Positions 44,756 through 53,797 of a stretch of DNA of 64,000 nt are shown in pieces (the stretch's first letter is position 1; every line of letters starts with the position of its first letter). Source of the stretch: Metallosphaera hakonensis JCM 8857 = DSM 7519 (GTDB lineage: Archaea; Thermoproteota; Thermoprotei_A; Sulfolobales; Sulfolobaceae); NCBI RefSeq assembly GCF_003201675.2, contig NZ_CP029287.2, positions 124,001 to 188,000 of the forward strand. The letters run 5' to 3'. A model generated the notes under the pieces. That model was not told the DNA's origin. It saw only the letters and a list, made by a program, of their open reading frames with translations, and did no database searches. A program made the translations under genes and the position numbers.

Positions 44756-45493
44756 CTAAAGGATTCTCTTTACCTCCTCCAGGACGCAGGGTAGGAACTC
44801 CTCTATGGGGTCTCTCACGACTTCATCGGCCATGTCATCTAGGGGAGTTTCCTCCATGTTAACTATGATCAGCTTACCGCCGTTACCCTTGACGATCTGA
44901 GGGATCATGTTGGCAGGGTACACCGTGAGGGAGGACCCCACGGAGAGCACTAGGTCTGTCTGTAAAGCGATCTCCCTGGAGATCGAGAAGTCCCTCACGG
45001 GCTCCCCAAAAAGTACAACGTCGGGCCTTATCACTCCCCCGCATTGACATTTGGGTGGTATTTCTCCTGCCTCCATCCTCGTCAGAATCTCTGAAGACGA
45101 ATACTGCCTATAACACGAGCCACAGTATGACCTCCTCATGGAACCGTGGATCTCAATCACGTTCTTGGACCCGGCCTTCTGATGTAGCCCGTCTATGTTC
45201 TGAGTTATCACAGCCTTCAGTAACCCCATCTTCTCCAGCTCCGCCAACGCATAGTGGGCCCTGTTGGGATGAGCTCCGAACAGGCCCCTCATCCTCATAA
45301 GGTAAAACTCCCAGAACCCCTTAGGGTCCTTCATTAGGTAATCCACTGAGGCAAGTTCAGGGGAGTACTTCTTCCAGATCCCTTGGGGACCCCTGAAATC
45401 TGGAATCCCAGACGCCGTACTTATCCCTGCCCCTGTGAAGGCGATAGCGTGGACTGAGGAGGCAAGTAACTCAGCTACTCTTCTGCACTGCAT
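44756..45493 (-). CDS. cobB: NAD-dependent protein deacylase, Sir2 family
   Basis: This 245-residue sirtuin has the NAD-binding 'FTGAGISTASGIPDFRG' (residues 19-35), 'ITQNIDGLHQKAG' and the catalytic His116 in 'EIHGSMR'. Zinc is bound by Cys124, Cys127, Cys149 and Cys151. 'SVGSSLTVYPAN' and 'LIIVNMEETPLDDMAD' complete the Rossmann part. It removes acyl groups from lysines of cytoplasmic proteins; in Sulfolobus the Alba chromatin protein is a known target. The minus-strand promoter has a TATA-like ttttatatg about 30 bases before the start. Confidence 0.95.
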   Translation of the reverse strand: MQCRRVAELLASSVHAIAFTGAGISTASGIPDFRGPQGIWKKYSPELASVDYLMKDPKGFWEFYLMRMRGLFGAHPNRAHYALAELEKMGLLKAVITQNIDGLHQKAGSKNVIEIHGSMRRSYCGSCYRQYSSSEILTRMEAGEIPPKCQCGGVIRPDVVLFGEPVRDFSISREIALQTDLVLSVGSSLTVYPANMIPQIVKGNGGKLIIVNMEETPLDDMADEVVRDPIEEFLPCVLEEVKRIL

Positions 45494-45750
45494 AGGATCC
45501 TTTTCCTTGGACTTTTATATGATTTCCTGGAGCCCTTCATTCATAGATGTGTAATACTCCTCGTTTTAGTGAAAAGGACTGTGAGAGATGGGTGCTGTTC
45601 TTTCGGCACTTACTTCATTATCAATTTTCAGGGGAGTTAAGTTCGCCTTGAACCCTGAATTTTAGGTTAGTCGCCGACTTGATGACGAGTTGTAAGTGAC
45701 CGTGTGAAAAAGGATCAAAGCTAATTAACTATCTCGTGGAAAACTAGATA

Positions 45751-46458
45751 ATGAAGTTCCTCCTTGTTAGCGATCTACACAAGTCATACAAGTCCTTCAA
45801 GGGGCAAGACGAGAGTGTTTCGGTGGAGTGGCTTCTGGGGATCTTGGATGAGACGAAGCCTGATTTCCTCCTTGGAGCTGGGGACTGGGGAGAGGGCGTG
45901 ACTCCCGAGGACATTTCAAGGATAATATCGAAAGTTCAACTCTTGACCGTATACGGGAATCACGAGAACTTCCCGTTAATCAAGCCACACTCTCTCCCAG
46001 ACGGTAAAGTGGTCCAGAGGGGCGGACTGAAAATAGCGGGAGTTAACGGGCTTATAGGTGAGGGTAAGCGGGAGTACATGATTGCCCCAGACGATTTCGT
46101 TCATACAGTGAAGAAGATCAAGAGAGTCGGGGAAGTGGACGTGTTCCTGGCTCATCAGCCCCCTTACTTACCTGAGGTTTACCCTTGGATGAGGGACGAC
46201 GGTTACGGGAGGATGATGAGTGAGGCCGTGGAACTTCTAAAACCTAAACTTTTCTTCAACGGGCACATGACCGACGGTTGCTACACCTACCACGAGTTCC
46301 CCTTCGGAACTAGATATTTGAGGGTGGATAGTTCCCAGAATTTCAAGTGCTATGGGATACTGGACTCGGAAACCGGGGAGATCACAGTATACGAGGACGG
46401 AGAGGTTACGTTTCACTTGGCCATTGGGGAAAGGCGTTGGACACATGAGTCCTCCTAG
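45751..46458 (+). CDS. Calcineurin-like metallophosphoesterase
   Basis: This 235-residue protein has the five-block metallophosphoesterase pattern: 'LLVSDLHKS' (D-x-H), 'LLGAGDWGEG' (GD), 'VYGNHENFP' (GNHE), 'VFLAHQPP' (H) and 'LFFNGHMTDG' (GH). Two metal ions would lie between them. The substrate is unknown. It lies 250 bases from sir2 and reads away from it. Confidence 0.88.
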   Translation: MKFLLVSDLHKSYKSFKGQDESVSVEWLLGILDETKPDFLLGAGDWGEGVTPEDISRIISKVQLLTVYGNHENFPLIKPHSLPDGKVVQRGGLKIAGVNGLIGEGKREYMIAPDDFVHTVKKIKRVGEVDVFLAHQPPYLPEVYPWMRDDGYGRMMSEAVELLKPKLFFNGHMTDGCYTYHEFPFGTRYLRVDSSQNFKCYGILDSETGEITVYEDGEVTFHLAIGERRWTHESS

Positions 46459-46795
46459 TCGTAGAGTACCACGCGATCCAACAAACCTCTATCTAGAAAC
46501 GCTGGTTCGTGGTAGTGTTCACTTCCTCCATCACGGGAGGACCGTTGTTAGCAGTTTCAGACAGTTCATATAGCTTGTGTTATTTCATCATAAACTTCTG
46601 TCAGTGCTTAGACTAAAGGGATTGTTAAAGAGGGATTTCGCGCGAGAGTTTGAGGGGGTAAGTGAGGGATACTTTAGTCACATGGTCCTGGAGACGGGGG
46701 CTCAGGGAGGGTAGGAGGGGACGGGGAAGAAAGAGATGCTCTGCGATAGGGTATCATCTGGAAGGATGGCTTGGAGAATTGAGTCGCCTCGTGAG

Positions 46796-47003
46796 AATGT
46801 CCGGAATGTAAAAAATCAATTTATACTGCGGAGAATATTCATGTTTTTATTATCTTTACAATGAATAATTCGAATCATCTATCTCGGGGAACGGAGTCTC
46901 ACGATAGACTGTTTACAGGTTATCCAGATATAACCTTATACCTAGAATAATTCTGGTTCTCATTTTAATATTTTCGCCGAAATATTTGCATTCCGGACAT
47001 TGT
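46796..47003. mobile_element. MITE copy 1 (208 bp)
   Basis: A 208-bp non-coding element with inverted ends AATGTCCGGAATG and the complementary CATTCCGGACATT. It is flanked by the direct repeat CTCGTGAG at 46788-46795 and 47004-47011. An element of the same length and about 85 percent similar lies at 59628-59835. Confidence 0.85.
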
Positions 47004-47365
47004 CTCGTGAGGAGGGACTACAACCAGATCATGATGTTATCCAGGTTGACAAAAATGATAATTTTTAAGCCATATTAGTATGAACCCTGATTGAGATAAT
47101 ATTATATCATGCTGAATTAAATGTCCAAGTCCACTTATGTTAGTAGATATTTTATTATTTATAGTTATATTCTGGTTAATACAAACTCTATCTTTATAAT
47201 TAATAAGCTCGATCTAGATGTGGGCCCGTCTTGGGAGCTTGAGATTCAACCCTCACTTCACGGAGATGCACGGACCTAGTTCGTGCTCCCGACTATGAAA
47301 TTCTAACAAGGGAAGGGAACGCCGGTAATGGGATTGACAAGTAACGCGGTAAACCATTTAATCTA

Positions 47366-47390
47366 CGGTACCGATAGTGTGTCGGTACCG
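47366..47390 (+). promoter_or_regulatory. Palindromic operator before archaeal ATPase
   Basis: CGGTACCGA (47366-47374) and TCGGTACCG (47382-47390) are a perfect 9-bp inverted repeat with a 7-base spacer, ending one base before the ATG at 47392. A TATA-like tttaat lies just in front (47356-47362). Binding here would block transcription start. Confidence 0.75.
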
Positions 47391-47391
47391 T

Positions 47392-48474
47392 ATGGTCAAA
47401 TTCGTATTCGGTAGAGAGCTAACAGAGGAGGACGAGTTCTTTGACAGAGAGGATGTAGTCAACCTTTTACTTAACTACGTGAATCGTAGACAGCCCGTAG
47501 CGTTATTGTCTCCAAGGAGGATGGGCAAGTCCTCACTCCTTAATTACATTAGAATCAAATTGGGTAATCAATACATTGTAGGCAAGGTGAGTTTAGAGGG
47601 AATAACATCAATAGAGGAATTCGCTGATGAGCTCACCAGCAAGCTAGTGTTGGACGCGCTATCTAAATCGCTTAAAATGAAAACCAAAAACATCACGTCC
47701 TCGCTGGTGGGGTCATTGAATCAGTTCCTGGGCTCGATCAAGACCTTAAGCGTCAAGATGCCGAATCTGGAGTTTTATATAGATCGTTATTCTCTCTTTA
47801 AGGAAAATAAATTGAAACCCGGTGAGATCTTGGACGACGTATTGCTTTTGCCCCAGAGGATAGCCGAGGACAGCGGGAAGAACGTAGTACTCATGATTGA
47901 TGAGTTCCAAAAGGTGAGAACTCTTAAACAGCCATTTCCCAAGATCTTGGAGTTAACTAGGAAAAGATTACAAGAAAGTAAAAACGTTGAGGTAGTGGTG
48001 TCTGGGTCGGAAACAGGTATAATAGAGCAAATGATAACTGGGGCTAGGGAACCCTTTTACAACTACTTCAAGATTGAGAGACTGAAGCCATTTGATAAGG
48101 AGACGTCAATGAGGTTCCTAGACGAAGGGCTGAGGGGAAGATGTAGAGAACATTACGAGAAAGTCCATGAGATAACTGGGGGTATTCCGGCGTGGTTGAA
48201 TTTAGCCGGATTAGTGTTCGAGAGGGAATGTAGCGTTGAGGCTTTCCTTGAAGATCCAAACGTGGAGATAGAGTTGAGAAGAGATCTGGAGGTACTTACA
48301 AAGAACGAAATTAAGGTGTTGAAAGGCTTAGCGAAAGGTGAAAAATTAAGTGAGATTAAATTATCCAACGTGTATAGGGTGATAAAAATCCTGAAAAATC
48401 GAGGGCTGGTGGACAAGGTGGATCAAGAGTACAGGGTGATAGACCCCATTTTGTCTTACCATTTAAGGAAATGA
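47392..48474 (+). CDS. Archaeal ATPase (Arch_ATPase type)
   Basis: This 360-residue protein has a P-loop 'ALLSPRRMGKSSLLNYI' (about 38-53), Walker B 'VVLMIDEFQKV' and the archaeal ATPase pattern 'VVVSGSETGIIEQMITGAREPFYNYFKIERLKPFDKETSMRFL'. The C-terminus carries a winged helix ('LKGLAKGEKLSEIKLSNVYRVIKILKNRGLVDKVDQEYRVIDPIL'), so it could bind DNA, for instance its own operator. I chose the ATG at 47392 over the GTG at 47377 because of the TATA spacing. Confidence 0.8.
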   Translation: MVKFVFGRELTEEDEFFDREDVVNLLLNYVNRRQPVALLSPRRMGKSSLLNYIRIKLGNQYIVGKVSLEGITSIEEFADELTSKLVLDALSKSLKMKTKNITSSLVGSLNQFLGSIKTLSVKMPNLEFYIDRYSLFKENKLKPGEILDDVLLLPQRIAEDSGKNVVLMIDEFQKVRTLKQPFPKILELTRKRLQESKNVEVVVSGSETGIIEQMITGAREPFYNYFKIERLKPFDKETSMRFLDEGLRGRCREHYEKVHEITGGIPAWLNLAGLVFERECSVEAFLEDPNVEIELRRDLEVLTKNEIKVLKGLAKGEKLSEIKLSNVYRVIKILKNRGLVDKVDQEYRVIDPILSYHLRK

Positions 48475-48731
48475 TGTACATGAGATCACGAAAAGCTATA
48501 CAATTTAAACTGAATTCGCGAGGACAAGCCAAGATGCCTTCAGATATCGCCAGGCTGACTAAACCTACCTTTAAATTGAACTTGAATTGAATAATAAGAT
48601 GCGCTTGACGTCCGAGATACTTGAAGTGGTTAAGAGTTTCCGAGCCGTCGTAGTAAATGAGGCTCTCCAACACAGTGTGGAACGACTCAGCACTATACCC
48701 TGTGTTGCCATGTTCACTTAGCTCAAGGTTG

Positions 48732-48825
48732 TACTTCCTGAGACTTTAAAGGACAACGTAACCCCCTCTGATCCATCGAGTGGCTTTGGACGCTACATTG
48801 CACTTCATGCTATTACTAAGTATAA
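48732..48825 (+). repeat. Dispersed 95-base repeat, copy B
   Basis: Aligns with copy A (53609-53705) along its length (cctgagactttaaaggacaacgtaa, ctctgat, gagtggctttggac, actaagtataaa) and, inverted, with copies C and D. Confidence 0.75.
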
Positions 48826-48885
48826 ACGAGCCAGAGAAAGCCCATTGCCCCACCTCTAATCTCTCCGCTCTTGTAAGATTTATTT

Positions 48886-48922
48886 ACTTCCGGGGGTAGA
48901 AGTTACTTCTAGGGGTAGAAGT
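48886..48922 (+). promoter_or_regulatory. Tandem inverted repeats before ATPase pseudogene
   Basis: Two 18-base units, ACTTCCGGGGGTAGAAGT (48886-48903) and ACTTCTAGGGGTAGAAGT (48905-48922), each an inverted repeat of ACTTC/GAAGT, end two bases before the ATG at 48925. They look like a paired operator. Confidence 0.7.
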
Positions 48923-49478
48923 AAATGCTCTTCGATCCATCACCCAAGGACAGTAGGGAGGACTTTTTCGATAGGGAAGAGGAGTTGAGGAGGGTAAAGT
49001 CCCTATCCTCACCTTTAACTCTCGTCCTGGGACTAAGGAGGACTGGAAAGTAGTCGCTAATAAAGATCGCATTAAGTGAACTGAATTCGAAATATGTGTA
49101 TGTGGATCTAAGGAAGTTTGAGGACAGAGGTTACATTTCCTATAGGGATTTCTTGTTAGAAGTTGAAAGGGAGGTCAACAGGTTGGTCAAGAGGTTTCCT
49201 GCCCTCCTTGACTCTCTAAAGAGGATCAAGGGAGTTCAGATAGCTGGGAACGGAGTCACTTTTAACTGGGGAGTTAAAGACAGGTTGAACTTCTCGGATC
49301 TCTTGGAGTCACTCAACGATTGGGGAGACGATGAAGTCGTCGTGGTTCTCGATGAGGCCCAGGAGCTCATAAACCTCAGGGGAGTGAACCTACTCTATCC
49401 CTTCGCGTATTCCTTTGATAAAATGAACGACAAACCTAGCCTTTTTAAGGCGGGGTAAAGCCTTTTAACCAACTTAAC

Positions 49479-50862
49479 ATGGACTTCCTTGTGACATCTT
49501 CTGGTCAACATACTGGGGATGAGGAGCGGGAGCCGACTTCTACTCCCGCAATACCGGGGGGTGTCCACGAAGTTGAGTTTAAGAATATGAGGACGAACGT
49601 AGTTCGTCTCCTACCCAACGGTTCACAACGTAAAAAACTACTGAAGTTAGCGGACACCTCAGCGAAGTTGTTCAACGAGCTTAATTATGAGAGGAGGCAA
49701 CAGTTCTTCCGAGAAGGAAAGGTGGACTTCAAGGGGACGTGGAGCAAGTGCTACGAGAAGTACAAGGGTGTACTTGGTGTCAACGCTCAGGCGGTGATGA
49801 AGAACAACGAGGCGTGGTCGTCCTTCTTCTCCCTTCTGAAGCTGAAGAAGATGGGAAAGTTACCGCCCCGCATGGGTCGCGTTTCTCCTCCACGTTATTG
49901 GAAGGACAGGGAGAGCAAGGAGAGGGAGAAGATACTGGTGGTCAGGCAAGACCGTTATGAAAGTGGATGAGGAGAGTCATAAGATCGTCCTCAAGGACTT
50001 CAACGTGGAGATCAATTTTGTAGGTAGGCTCAGATGGTACGGTAAACAAGGTAGGCTGGAGATAATTTACCATGAGGACACGGACAGGTGGTACGCCCAC
50101 ATACCCGTTGAGGTAGGCGTTGAGACCACTAAGAGAGGTAAAAAGTCTAAACACGTAGTTCACGGTGAGAGGAGGTCAATTCAAGTTTCACCGAAAGGTA
50201 ATAAGGTAGCTTCCATTGACCTGGGTGTAAACGTTTTGGCAAGCGTAATAATAGACGACGGCACTTGGTTACTGTATAAGGGAGTTAGGGCAAAGGAGGA
50301 CTACTTTCACTTCGAGAAGAGGGTTGCTGAAGTTCAATCATTAGCTGACAAAGCTAGAAACGTAGGTGAGCGTGAGGCCTACGAGGAGTTAACGAGAGGG
50401 AAGAGGAGGTTGTTCAAGAAGTTAGAGAGGAGGTTCCTCCATCTATACAGAACATTGGCGAGAGGTCTCGTTGAGGAACTTCACAAACTCGGTGTATCCA
50501 CCCTCTACCTGGGCTATCCTTACAACATCTCTCAAGATAAGGGCAACAAGTACGCTGTGAACGTATGGTCTTACCGTAAGCTCATTGACGCAATCGAACT
50601 TAAGGCTCAGGAGTACGGCATGAAGGTGTACGAAGTAGTTGAGTACAACACGTCCAGACTATGCGCTTATCATAACGTTGAGGTGAGGAGGAAACCTAGG
50701 GGAGTAATAACGTGCCCACTCAACCACAAATTACACAGCGACTTGAACGCCTTGAACATTCTGAAAAAGGCCACGGGAAAGGTCATCAACGCGGTAAAGA
50801 AGCCTCTCTCCTTCATCGTAGACCATAACCGAATAGCTCCCGTAAAGGGGAGTAACCCTTGA
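49479..50862 (+). pseudogene. tnpB: TnpB (OrfB) nuclease gene with one frameshift
   Basis: The N-terminal part (49479-49970; likely true start near 'MRTNVVRLLPNGSQRKKLLKLAD') and the C-terminal part (49957-50862) overlap in different frames; a one-base insertion in cgttatgaaagtg (near 49957) accounts for it. The RuvC Asp is in 'VASIDLGVNVLAS' and the last Asp in 'HSDLNALNIL'. In between, where TnpB has Glu (VVEDL), this protein reads 'LYLGYPYNIS', so the second acidic residue is missing. The zinc finger is C-x2-H...C-x3-H rather than four Cys. Confidence 0.8.
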
Positions 50863-50878
50863 GACCTCGAGAACCATC

Positions 50879-50902
50879 GCCCTTTAGGGCGGTGAGGAGG
50901 TC
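50879..50902 (+). ncRNA. Right-end hairpin/guide scaffold of TnpB element
   Basis: The palindrome gccctttagggc followed by ggtgaggaggtc at the right end of a TnpB element is where an omega (reRNA) scaffold is expected. The sequence shows the hairpin only; transcription is inferred. Confidence 0.35.
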
Positions 50903-50996
50903 AGAATCTAAAAAGAGTCAAGATCATAATGAGCGGGTCAAAAATGAGACTACTTTATAGATATCTAGGGGTCGAGAACGCGAAGTCGCCCCTCTA

Positions 50997-52266
50997 GAGA
51001 GTGTCCCGAACGCAAATAATTGAATAAATCTATGTACAAGTTCGTGGAGAATTTTTCAGAAGAGAAGATAAATTGGTGAGAAATTTTGAATTTTCTTTTG
51101 ACGTTAAAGGTCGCGTAATACTTATAGGGAACCGGGACGTTGTAATACCGATCGATATGAAACCGTGGATACAATACTACAACGGTCCGGTTCCCTACGA
51201 ATACTTGTCATCGTGGCATAAAACTCTTGTGAAGATGAACTACATGCTGGTCACGTCGGAGGTGTTGTCGCGTCTAGATGACTTCGTGTTGAGGGCGTTG
51301 ATAGTCATGGTCGTGTGGAGGTGTTCCTACAGGAACGTGCGGAGCTTCTACATGACTGACGTGGTGGTAAGGTGGTTCCTAGGGGAGTGCAAGTCCAAGT
51401 CGGAGATCCACAGGAGAAGGGATTTAGGGAGGTGTTCAAGGAGGCCTTCAAGGAACATGTAAAGGAGTTGGAGGGGAAGTTGAGCGCGCTAACTGACTAC
51501 CTGCCCAGTAGTGCGTTATATGGGAAGGTCTGGAAACTTTGGGCTGTGGACTCCTTCATAATCGAGGTCCCCTTCGGGAAGAGGAACAGGGAGACCTTGA
51601 AGAAGAAGATCCAGCTGAGCCTGAAGCAGAGGAAGTACAGGGACTTGCCCAAGTTGCTCTACCAATTCGTGAACTGCAAGATAAGCAGGAGGTTCAAGGG
51701 CGAGTTCACCAAGAAGAGGAATCGAAGTTACTTCGGCTTTAAGGTCTTCATAGCGATATCGCCTACCATGTTGGTCCACGAGATTCGGGTGAAACTAACT
51801 TCCCTGACAACGAGGTCGACTTCTTCCTAAGCGGTTACAAGATAGCCGACAGGGGATTCGTGGGGAAGTCCTCGACCTGGTTGATCTTCCCCAGTTTCAG
51901 GAGGCACGTGGAGTTCTTCGGGACCTTCTTGAAGAACTACTGGAGACCCTACGCGGTTGACAGGGAGATGACCGAACTCTTCGTCTACGTCATCGCGTTG
52001 ATCTACAACTCCTCGATGTACACCTCGGTCCTGTCTAGGGTCCCCGAGGCTCAGCTCGCCCATTGACTTCTCGCGCGATTCGAGTGGGGTAGTGAGGGGT
52101 ATGTTGAAAATTCTGTTTTTCTCCACAATTGGTTAATTTGCCTTACAGTATAAGATCGATCTTCAGTTACACTGAAAGATATAACTGTATTTCGTCCTTG
52201 AAATCTTATAATATTATATTTCTCTCTTGATATTTTTATTCAATTATTTGCGTTCGGGACACTCTC
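50997..52266 (+). mobile_element. Insertion sequence (DDE), copy 2 (1270 bp)
   Basis: The ends are the same inverted repeats as in copy 1 (GAGAGTGTCCCGAACG), and the flanks are a TCTA duplication (50993-50996 and 52267-52270). The element lacks the IS630 found in copy 1, so it shows the uninterrupted order of the transposase gene. It has inserted into the ATPase pseudogene. Confidence 0.88.
51076..52066 (+). pseudogene. DDE transposase of IS copy 2, frameshifted
   Basis: Reading frame runs from 'VRNFEFSFDVKGR' through 'RLDDFVLRALIVMVVWRCSYRN' and is then broken twice by 4-base deletions relative to copy 1: near 51417 (cacaggagaagggat versus cacaggagagccaagggat) and near 51790 (gaaactaacttccc versus gaattggccaacttccc). 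The catalytic residues all remain in separate frames. It is therefore inactive; neither copy in the window codes an intact transposase. Confidence 0.82.
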
Positions 52267-52432
52267 TCTAAAGTCACGACAGATCTAGAATTTAGAGACC
52301 CGTGAGACCAAGGAGTAATACGCAAATATCCCTTTTTTTAACTTTGAGAGGAGTCGCTTCAATCCATATATTCAAAGGATCCGCGACTTCTTGGATCAAA
52401 AACCATTTATAAACACTCCCCATATTTCTCCC

Positions 52433-53428
52433 ATGGAAGATCTCAAGGAACTTATTGAGGAGGTATTGGAGTATGCGGAGGAGGAGATAGGGAACCTGGA
52501 GGAGAGCAAGGTCCGGAGTATTTTCGAGGAGTTCACCAGGTCGGAGTTCTTCTTGAAGAGCTACACAGATTCCCAAAACGTGTCCATGGACTTCGTGGTG
52601 TGGTATGCCCTGATCCGCAGGGACCCCGAGACCGACATGACATTGGCCGAGAAACTTCTCCAGAACCGCGGTAAGGACGTCATGGATAAAATAAGGAACG
52701 TAAAAATAATTACTGGTACTTTCAGTATAAGAGACGCGCAAAAAATAAAAGATGAATACATAATCAAAATTTACAACCCAGACCTGGGGGAGTTCTTGGT
52801 TGGCGCCGATCCGTCAGAATGGAAAGAGCTGAGGAAGATCAAGGATCTCTTCGTAGTGGAGTGTCACATAATAGAGATGGAGGGAAAGCATCACGTGATC
52901 GGTGCGGTAGAGTTCGTTCCGGTGATAAACGAGGATGGTCTTCTAACTTTTGCGTCCGTGGACAGGATCATGGAAAAAGTGGATAGCACTAGATTGAAGC
53001 ACGTGGAGGACGTTAAGGTCACGGAGAGGACGAAGTTGAGCCAATGCCTCTCCAAATATCCGGCCCAGTGGATTGACGACATTTGTAAGGCCCTCAAGAT
53101 TCAGGGGAGAGTTAAGGACGAGAAAATAGATAAAATAGTGGAGCTATATCTCAAGGACTTGAACAAGGTCCTGGAAAAGTTGCCCAGGGAGGCCCTGGAG
53201 ATTTTGGGATTGATGCTGAAGAAGGGGGGAATTGTGAAGTACAGTGAACTTTCCAGGAAATACATGGACGATACGACATTCTTTCATCATCAGCCCAAAA
53301 CCCCTCTCGGCATCTTAAGGTTCTATTGCCTGGTGTTTGTGGGAAAAATGAACATGAACGGGAAAAATTACAGGGTAGCTATAATTCCTTCTGATTTGAG
53401 AGAAAAATTAAAAGAATATGTTGGATGA
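52433..53428 (+). CDS. Unrecognised protein, 331 residues
   Basis: No family recognised. The ATG at 52433 has a TATA-like box (catttataaac, about 52404-52414) about 25 bases upstream, so I prefer it over the earlier in-frame start at 52391. The N-terminal part is helical and acidic ('EELIEEVLEYAEEEIGNLEESKVRSIFEEF'), the middle has alternating strands ('EYIIKIYNPDLGEFLVGADPSEW', 'VVECHIIEMEGKHHVIGAVEFVPV'), and the C-terminus is possibly a winged helix ('LMLKKGGIVKYSELSRKYMDDTTFFHHQPKTPLGILRFYCL'). It stands alone between IS copy 2 and a dispersed repeat. Confidence 0.65.
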   Translation: MEDLKELIEEVLEYAEEEIGNLEESKVRSIFEEFTRSEFFLKSYTDSQNVSMDFVVWYALIRRDPETDMTLAEKLLQNRGKDVMDKIRNVKIITGTFSIRDAQKIKDEYIIKIYNPDLGEFLVGADPSEWKELRKIKDLFVVECHIIEMEGKHHVIGAVEFVPVINEDGLLTFASVDRIMEKVDSTRLKHVEDVKVTERTKLSQCLSKYPAQWIDDICKALKIQGRVKDEKIDKIVELYLKDLNKVLEKLPREALEILGLMLKKGGIVKYSELSRKYMDDTTFFHHQPKTPLGILRFYCLVFVGKMNMNGKNYRVAIIPSDLREKLKEYVG

Positions 53429-53797
53429 GTGACCGTTCCCAGCAATCGCGTTATTGGGTTTCCCAAATTGGTTATTTTGAAACCTGCATAAATGATGGTA
53501 GTCGAGATGGCCGTTCCAATGCATTCCATGAATATGGGTTAAGTGAAGTAATAGGCGCGGATTTCACATCTTTCCGTGGTAGTATTCAATTGGATTCCTC
53601 ACGGCTCTTACATTTCCTGAGACTTTAAAGGGCAACGTAATCTACTCTGATACATGGAGTGGCTTTGGATGTTACATTGTGCTTCAGACTATAACTAAGT
53701 ATAAAATAAATGGTATTACAACTACAACTTGTTGATCTGTCTCTCCTAAGAGATATTTGTAATAAAAAGGTCAATCCAATGACCTAGACATATCTAT
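53429..53797. other. Intergenic region with dispersed repeat copy A
   Basis: Contains copy A of the dispersed repeat. An open frame at 53425-53628 overlaps it and is not a gene. Confidence 0.5.
53609..53705 (+). repeat. Dispersed 95-base repeat, copy A
   Basis: Reference copy of the family: catttcctgagactttaaag at the start, gatacatggagtggctttgg in the middle, actaagtataaa at the end. The middle can fold (GTAA...TTAC and CTC...GAG pairs). Confidence 0.75.

Larger units (their letters stand above)
46459..47391. other. Gene-poor stretch with MITE and transposase remnant
   Basis: Holds MITE copy 1 (46796-47003), the operator of the next gene (47366-47390), and at 46600-46710 a decayed coding stretch that reads 'DFAREFEGVSEGYFSHMV', which resembles the non-coding tail of the IS copies ('LLARFEWGSEGYVEN' after their stop). 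The rest is AT-rich. Confidence 0.45.
48475..48924. other. Intergenic region with repeat and operator
   Basis: Contains copy B of the dispersed repeat (48732-48825) and the tandem inverted repeats before the ATPase pseudogene (48886-48922). No other gene. Confidence 0.5.
49448..50912 (+). mobile_element. TnpB-type (IS605/IS1341) element inserted in ATPase gene
   Basis: The element has one gene (tnpB, frameshifted) and no TnpA. Its borders are inferred from the interrupted ATPase: the coding frame stops near 49447 and resumes near 50912. At the right end a hairpin-forming stretch (gccctttagggcggtgaggaggtc, about 50879-50902) resembles IS200/IS605 right ends, where the guide RNA of TnpB is usually encoded. 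Border positions are accurate to about 10 bases. Confidence 0.7.
48925..50994 (+). pseudogene. Archaeal ATPase pseudogene: stop in Walker A, split by TnpB element and IS
   Basis: The frame starts 'MLFDPSPKDSREDFFDREEELRRVKSL' and reaches the P-loop 'LGLRRTGK', where the codon after Lys is TAG (49051-49053) instead of a Ser or Thr codon. It stays open after that ('LIKIALSELNSKYVYVDLRKFEDRGYISY', Walker B 'EVVVVLDEAQEL') up to about 49447. There the TnpB element enters. After it, the coding frame goes on for 'VKIIMSGSKMRLLYRYLGVENAKSPL' (50920-50994), the sensor region expected next, until IS copy 2. The rest of the gene is not found after the IS. It therefore has at least three lesions. Confidence 0.85.

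Noticed and set aside
53425-53628. 67-codon frame overlapping the dispersed repeat
   Set aside because: It overlaps a non-coding repeat and has no family pattern.
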